Source: Bacillus sp. REN10
GTDB taxonomy: Bacteria; Bacillota; Bacilli; Bacillales; Domibacillaceae
Direction: 5' to 3'
NCBI RefSeq assembly: GCF_016820555.1
Contig: NZ_JADHDW010000002.1
Coordinates: 1 to 64,000, forward strand
Length of the DNA stretch: 64,000 nucleotides
Below are positions 60,612 through 64,000 of this stretch, piece by piece. Every line of letters begins with the position of its first letter. Position 1 is the first letter of the stretch. The position numbers were made by a program, and so were the translations under genes. The notes beneath the pieces were generated by a model. That model did not search any database. It was given only the letters and a program-made list of their open reading frames with translations, and had not been told where the DNA came from.

Positions 60612-60647
60612 GACTTGTTCCTCCTTGTTCTGATTGATTATGAAAAG

Positions 60648-61151
60648 TTACTCCAAATCAGGGACATCTATTTCTGTATATTGCAAATCAATTTCTTTTG
60701 GGATTTTAATTTGAAGAATACCGTCTTTAAAGTGAGCAACGGCTCCTTTTTTCTTTACAATAGCCGGGAGAATGACGATTTTCTTATCTTCAGCCTCTGG
60801 AATGCCTTCAATGATCGCTTGATTGGATGTGTGATAAATTTTCAGATTTGAAAACATGGAAGTATCTTCTAGTGGAATTTTTACATACACATCTTCATGG
60901 GTTTCAAAGACAGAAATATGAATAGTTGGAGTTTCCTTTTCCGGAGACGTGTTAATAGGCTGTTGATTGGCAAAGGGAGAAAAAGGAGTTTGTTTTAAAA
61001 AATCAAATGATTCTTGATGCTTTTGCATGGCATCTGGCAAGGATTGTGTTAGAACATTCTGGACATATTTTTCAATGTCCCCTTGATTAAACTGTTTCAT
61101 CCATTTTTGCCATTCTTCGTTTGTTGAAAAGGGAGATTGAAAAGGAAACAT
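60648..61151 (-). CDS. Hsp20-like protein
   Basis: A 167-residue protein. An N-terminal Phe/Gln-rich region with the WQKWMKQFNQGDIEKYV helix is followed by a divergent alpha-crystallin domain (about 83-160, HISVFETHEDVYVKIPLED, then GILQIKIPKEI). Start at 61151 follows AAAGGAG. It is paired with a second Hsp20 gene 36 bp downstream. Confidence 0.8.
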   Translation of the reverse strand: MFPFQSPFSTNEEWQKWMKQFNQGDIEKYVQNVLTQSLPDAMQKHQESFDFLKQTPFSPFANQQPINTSPEKETPTIHISVFETHEDVYVKIPLEDTSMFSNLKIYHTSNQAIIEGIPEAEDKKIVILPAIVKKKGAVAHFKDGILQIKIPKEIDLQYTEIDVPDLE

Positions 61152-61176
61152 AAAGGACACTCCTTTCATTTTTTAA

Positions 61177-61419
61177 TTAAAACTGATTGGCGATCGGTAA
61201 AGATGGGTTGGCAATTTGATCTTGATCACTGACATCTGTATCTAACACCGCATTGCCCATACATGAAGATGGCGGTGAGAAATCCCCCAATGAAATATTG
61301 GCGCCAATAAATTTCGTGTTAGCTGTATGGCTGTTATGGACGGTTCCCCCAATGTCGATATTTCCGTTTTGAGTTACTCCGTTCGTTTTCATATTGACGA
61401 TATTAATAATAAAAGGCAT
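61177..61419 (-). CDS. GerPA/GerPF-type spore germination protein
   Basis: An 80-residue protein of the GerPA/GerPF family (MPFIINIVNMKTNGVTQNGN, then IDIGGTVHNSHTANTKF, ending DVSDQDQIANPSL). GerP proteins alter permeability of the spore coat to germinants. A paralogue lies directly upstream. The IDxD-type end (TDVSDQDQI) is the conserved tail. Confidence 0.85.
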   Translation of the reverse strand: MPFIINIVNMKTNGVTQNGNIDIGGTVHNSHTANTKFIGANISLGDFSPPSSCMGNAVLDTDVSDQDQIANPSLPIANQF

Positions 61420-61489
61420 GGATGTTCCTCCTTTTTCTATCCCATAGTTACTATATGAAAGCAGCGTAAAAAAGGAATCAAAAATTTAG

Positions 61490-61747
61490 CTACAGCTGCG
61501 TAGAGTTCACATTTGCTGGGTTGGCAATATCACCCATATCATTGACATCCGGATCGATAAAGACATTCTCCATAAGTGATTCGGTAGGAGAAATATCTCC
61601 ATAAGATGAGTTGCTGCCTTGTGACTTGGCATTGGCTGTATGCGCATTGTGTAAGGCATCTCCAATGTTTAACGAACCATTATTAGAAATGTTATTAATT
61701 TTTAGGCTGTAAACATTAATAATTGTGGGCATAGTCTCCCCTCCCAT
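61490..61747 (-). CDS. GerPA/GerPF-type spore germination protein
   Basis: An 85-residue paralogue of the previous gene (TIINVYSLKINNISNNGSLN, LHNAHTANAKSQG, DPDVNDMGDIANPA). It is the first gene of the leftward cluster. The ATG at 61733 gives a shorter form beginning MPTII that fits the family start better, and GGGAGGGGAGAC lies upstream of it. Confidence 0.85.
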   Translation of the reverse strand: MGGETMPTIINVYSLKINNISNNGSLNIGDALHNAHTANAKSQGSNSSYGDISPTESLMENVFIDPDVNDMGDIANPANVNSTQL

Positions 61748-61835
61748 ATCCCGATTGTCACTAATTTATGCGGCAGAAGAGAAAGGTATGACAAGCGCCT
61801 GAACTTCATTGCCATTCAGCCTCAAGAGAAAATGG

Positions 61836-61864
61836 TTGACTTTTCCTTTTGATTACGATAAATT
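61836..61864 (+). promoter_or_regulatory. Sigma-A promoter of sod gene
   Basis: TTGACT (61836-61841), 17 bp, TAAATT (61859-61864). The predicted start lies at the 5' end of the palindrome at 61872. Confidence 0.6.
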
Positions 61865-61871
61865 TTGCGTT

Positions 61872-61890
61872 AGGTAAAAAAAATTTACCT
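61872..61890. promoter_or_regulatory. Palindromic operator-like site at sod start point
   Basis: AGGTAAA, 5 bp, TTTACCT: a 7-bp inverted repeat at about +1 of the predicted promoter. This is a typical place for a repressor, possibly metal-responsive. Confidence 0.45.
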
Positions 61891-61913
61891 GAGTAAAAAT
61901 AAGAGGAGGAATA

Positions 61914-62540
61914 ATGTTGGCTAATTTTTCATTGCCGGAATTGCCATATGATTATGATGAATTAGAGCCATTTATAGACGGGCGGACGCTAGAAATTCAT
62001 CATGGGAAGCACCACGCGACGTATGTGAATAATTTAAATCAGGCATTGGAGGGCTATGAAGATTTACAAGGGAAGTCTCTTGAATATTTGCTCTCCTATC
62101 TGTCAGAACTACCGGAAGAAATACAAACAGCTGTTAGAAACAACGGTGGCGGTCACTACAGTCATAGTTTGTTTTGGGCATTGATGAGCCCAAATGGAGG
62201 CGGTGAGCCGAATGGAGATATCGCCAAAGTGATTGATCACTATTTCAACTCCTTTGATAATTTTAAGGACAAGCTATCGCAAGCGGCAATATCAAGGTTT
62301 GGCAGCGGCTACGGCTGGTTAGTCATGGACGGTGAAGAGCTGTCTGTGATGAGTACAGCCAACCAAGACACACCGCTAATGGAAGGAAAGACGCCTTTGC
62401 TCGTCGTCGATGTGTGGGAGCATGCCTACTACTTGAAATATCAAAATCGACGTCCAGAATTTGTGTCCAATTGGTGGAATACAGTCAATTGGGATGTAGT
62501 TAATGAATTGTATTTAAAAACGAAGCATCAACTTGCATAA
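61914..62540 (+). CDS. sodA: Superoxide dismutase, Mn type
   Basis: A 208-residue Fe/Mn superoxide dismutase. Metal ligands lie in [24 protein letters not shown] and [20 protein letters not shown]. Gly-Gly before HYSHS and the Gln in STANQDTPL favour manganese over iron. An insert near residues 45-55 is a little longer than in B. subtilis SodA, so it may be a second, paralogous enzyme. AGGAGGA precedes the ATG. Confidence 0.92.
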   Translation: MLANFSLPELPYDYDELEPFIDGRTLEIHHGKHHATYVNNLNQALEGYEDLQGKSLEYLLSYLSELPEEIQTAVRNNGGGHYSHSLFWALMSPNGGGEPNGDIAKVIDHYFNSFDNFKDKLSQAAISRFGSGYGWLVMDGEELSVMSTANQDTPLMEGKTPLLVVDVWEHAYYLKYQNRRPEFVSNWWNTVNWDVVNELYLKTKHQLA

Positions 62541-62563
62541 GGGTAATTGAAATGCCATAATAA

Positions 62564-62597
62564 CCTCCTGAGCCTGGTAACTCAGGAGGGTTTTTTT
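62564..62597 (+). terminator. Terminator after sod
   Basis: A stem of about 9 bp, CCTCCTGAG/CTCAGGAGG, followed by seven T. Confidence 0.9.
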
Positions 62598-62706
62598 ATT
62601 CTTTTGTTAAACAAGCTACAGAAAAGTTTCTGTAGCTAAACTTCTTAGATAAAAAAGACAGAAAATTAAAATAAAACTTGATTTTATAGAGTTTTTATAT
62701 TATTTT

Positions 62707-62729
62707 ATGATTAACTAATCGTTAATCAT
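62707..62729. promoter_or_regulatory. Palindromic operator of NUDIX regulator / nicotinamidase
   Basis: Perfect 9-bp arms ATGATTAAC and GTTAATCAT around 5 bp, ending just 7 bp before the GAGGTGG ribosome-binding site. It is a likely NrtR-type binding site. Confidence 0.65.
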
Positions 62730-62748
62730 TTTGTTGAGGTGGATCTGT

Positions 62749-63546
62749 TTGTCAAATCAATTTGTCAATGATCAAGAAGCATTAAAAGTATATGATGTGA
62801 AAAAGTATCGAACCCCTGATGGGTATACGAGTGATATCGTGATTTTTACGATTACGCGCAATGAGAGGATGGCGACAGGGCATTCATTAAGTATTTTGTT
62901 AATTAAAAGGGCAGCGGAAAATGCAGAAGGACAGCCCAATATAGAAGGTGGAAAGTGGGCGCTGCCTGGAGGGTTTGTGGGGCCGAAAGAAACGGCTTTT
63001 GAAGCAGCTATGAGAGAGTTAGAAGAAGAAACAGGTATTGGAGGTATCCACTTAAAGCATTACGGGGTTTACGACAAGGAGGGGAGGGATCCTAGAGGAT
63101 GGATGATTACAAATGCTCATTATGCGGTGGTTCCAGAGTATGTACTTGCTGAACGAAAAGCCGGGGATGATGCAGCGGATGTGCAGTTATTTAGTGTTCG
63201 GGAAGCGATGGAACTCCCACTTGCTTTTGATCATAAAGAAATTATTCAAGATGCATTGCAAATTATTCAAATCGATATGCTCCAAACGACGCTGGCGAAA
63301 GAATTTCTTCCGAAAGAATTTACACTCTCCGAATTGCGAAATGTGATTTTAAGTGTATGCGAGGAGATTGTGGATGAGGTGGTAAAGTCCGAACCGTTTT
63401 TTTGGCGGAAAGCACCGAGAATGCCGTTTCTTGAACTGGTGACGCTTGAAAATGGTCAGCCTAAAACGACCCAAAGAAATTCTAAATATAAAACAAAATT
63501 GTATCGCTTTAATGACTATGTACCAATCAAAAGTATTTATAAATAA
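62749..63546 (+). CDS. NUDIX hydrolase with C-terminal winged helix (NrtR-like)
   Basis: About 265 residues. The NUDIX box GGFVGPKETAFEAAMRELEEETGI (about residues 77-100) is complete, so catalysis may be retained. The C-terminal 90 residues (FTLSELRNVILSVCEEIVDEVV, then FWRKAPRMPF) resemble the winged helix of NrtR regulators, which respond to ADP-ribose and control NAD genes. The TTG start at 62749 follows GAGGTGG. The next gene, 14 bp on, is a nicotinamidase, fitting a role in NAD metabolism. Confidence 0.82.
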   Translation: MSNQFVNDQEALKVYDVKKYRTPDGYTSDIVIFTITRNERMATGHSLSILLIKRAAENAEGQPNIEGGKWALPGGFVGPKETAFEAAMRELEEETGIGGIHLKHYGVYDKEGRDPRGWMITNAHYAVVPEYVLAERKAGDDAADVQLFSVREAMELPLAFDHKEIIQDALQIIQIDMLQTTLAKEFLPKEFTLSELRNVILSVCEEIVDEVVKSEPFFWRKAPRMPFLELVTLENGQPKTTQRNSKYKTKLYRFNDYVPIKSIYK

Positions 63547-63560
63547 AAGGAGTGATTTGC

Positions 63561-64000
63561 GTGGGAAAGAAGGCATTAATTAATGTTGATTATACGAAAG
63601 ATTTTGTGGATGGGGCATTGCCTGTAGGGCTGCCAGCAGAAGAAATTGAAGAAAAAATTGTTTCGATCACCAAACAGTTTTTAGCACAAGGAGAGTATGT
63701 CGTTTTGGCAATTGATCTTCATCACGAACAAGATGCGTATCATCCAGAGACAAGGCTGTTTCCTCCCCATAATATTGAAGGGACAAGTGGTCGCGCCTTG
63801 TATGGCCAGCTTCAAGAATTGTACGAACAGCATAAAGAAAATGCTAACCTTTATTATATGGATAAAACACGCTACTCTGCTTTTGTTGGAACCGACCTTG
63901 ATATAAAACTCCGTGCTCGCGGCATCACTGAAGTGCATATTATCGGTGTTTGTACGGATATTTGTGTGCTTCATACAGCGGTGGATGCGTACAATAAAGG
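63561..64000 (+). CDS. pncA: Nicotinamidase (incomplete at window end)
   Basis: 146 codons are visible, running off the right edge. It belongs to the isochorismatase-like nicotinamidase family. The catalytic Asp is in INVDYTKDFV (Asp10), metal ligands are in AIDLHHEQDAYHPE, the Lys is in MDKTRYSAF, and the nucleophilic Cys is in GVCTDICVLHTAVDA. It converts nicotinamide to nicotinate for NAD salvage. The GTG start has AAAGGAGTG upstream. It is co-transcribed with the NUDIX regulator. Confidence 0.93.
   Translation, partial: MGKKALINVDYTKDFVDGALPVGLPAEEIEEKIVSITKQFLAQGEYVVLAIDLHHEQDAYHPETRLFPPHNIEGTSGRALYGQLQELYEQHKENANLYYMDKTRYSAFVGTDLDIKLRARGITEVHIIGVCTDICVLHTAVDAYNK

Noticed and set aside
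1-64000. CRISPR array or prophage
   Set aside because: No regular spacer-repeat series, cas gene, terminase, portal or tail gene was seen anywhere in the window.

Overview
The window looks like a chromosomal segment of an endospore-forming member of the Bacillaceae. It has low G+C, strong AGGAGG-type ribosome-binding sites, many GTG and TTG starts, U-tailed hairpin terminators, and many sporulation genes. I do not assign a genus. The left end (genes at 176-7704) keeps the order of the Bacillus subtilis cotO-cotZ-yjcA-spoVIF-yjcF-yjcG-yjcH region, with an MCP chemoreceptor, a YhcN-type lipoprotein, spoVAC, spoVAE and a YjcZ-type peptide inserted.

From 7.8 to 24.7 kb come pgpA, an ABC exporter, an ABC1/UbiB kinase, a WYL regulator with a MATE pump, tRNA-Val(GAC), and a patch of unrelated small genes (UspA, methyltransferase, retropepsin-like protease, hypotheticals). 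That patch ends near a degenerate second copy of tRNA-Val. An SDR, cobT, a secreted protein, eutH behind a near-perfect sigma-54 promoter, and a 1075-residue ATPase/TPR/BTAD (SARP-like) regulator follow.

The most interesting part is 21.4-36.3 kb. The BTAD regulator precedes a TetR regulator, an acyl-CoA synthetase, a KAS III-like enzyme with a C-H-H active site, a complete Liv-type ABC importer, a PHB-depolymerase-like hydrolase, a FabG-like reductase and a second acyl-CoA synthetase. Two promoters in this cluster share one architecture: two TGTAACT heptamers 4 bp apart, then exactly 9 bp, then TATGAT. This is the arrangement expected of SARP/BTAD-regulated promoters, and I propose it as the regulator's target. 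A beta-oxidation operon (acyl-CoA dehydrogenase, thiolase, 3-hydroxyacyl-CoA dehydrogenase) follows at 37.9-41.0 kb behind a second sigma-54-type promoter. Together these suggest uptake, CoA activation and oxidation of an unknown carboxylic acid or hydroxyacid oligomer.

The right third holds an AbrB paralogue, a c-di-GMP-I riboswitch ahead of a secreted glycosidase-like protein, small spore proteins (YjcZ-like, SspL), a broken ABC ATPase, a SUFU/Imm22 immunity pair, an RpiR-controlled D-to-L amino-acid conversion module (M20 deacylase, GNAT, N-acylamino acid racemase), ykvI, the qoxABCD quinol oxidase with a Rex-like operator, nrnB, azoR with a MarR regulator, and a sporulation cluster of two GerPA/PF-type peptides, two Hsp20 proteins and a GerPC-like protein. 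It ends with a Mn superoxide dismutase, a NUDIX (NrtR-like) regulator with a palindromic operator, and the start of a nicotinamidase gene.
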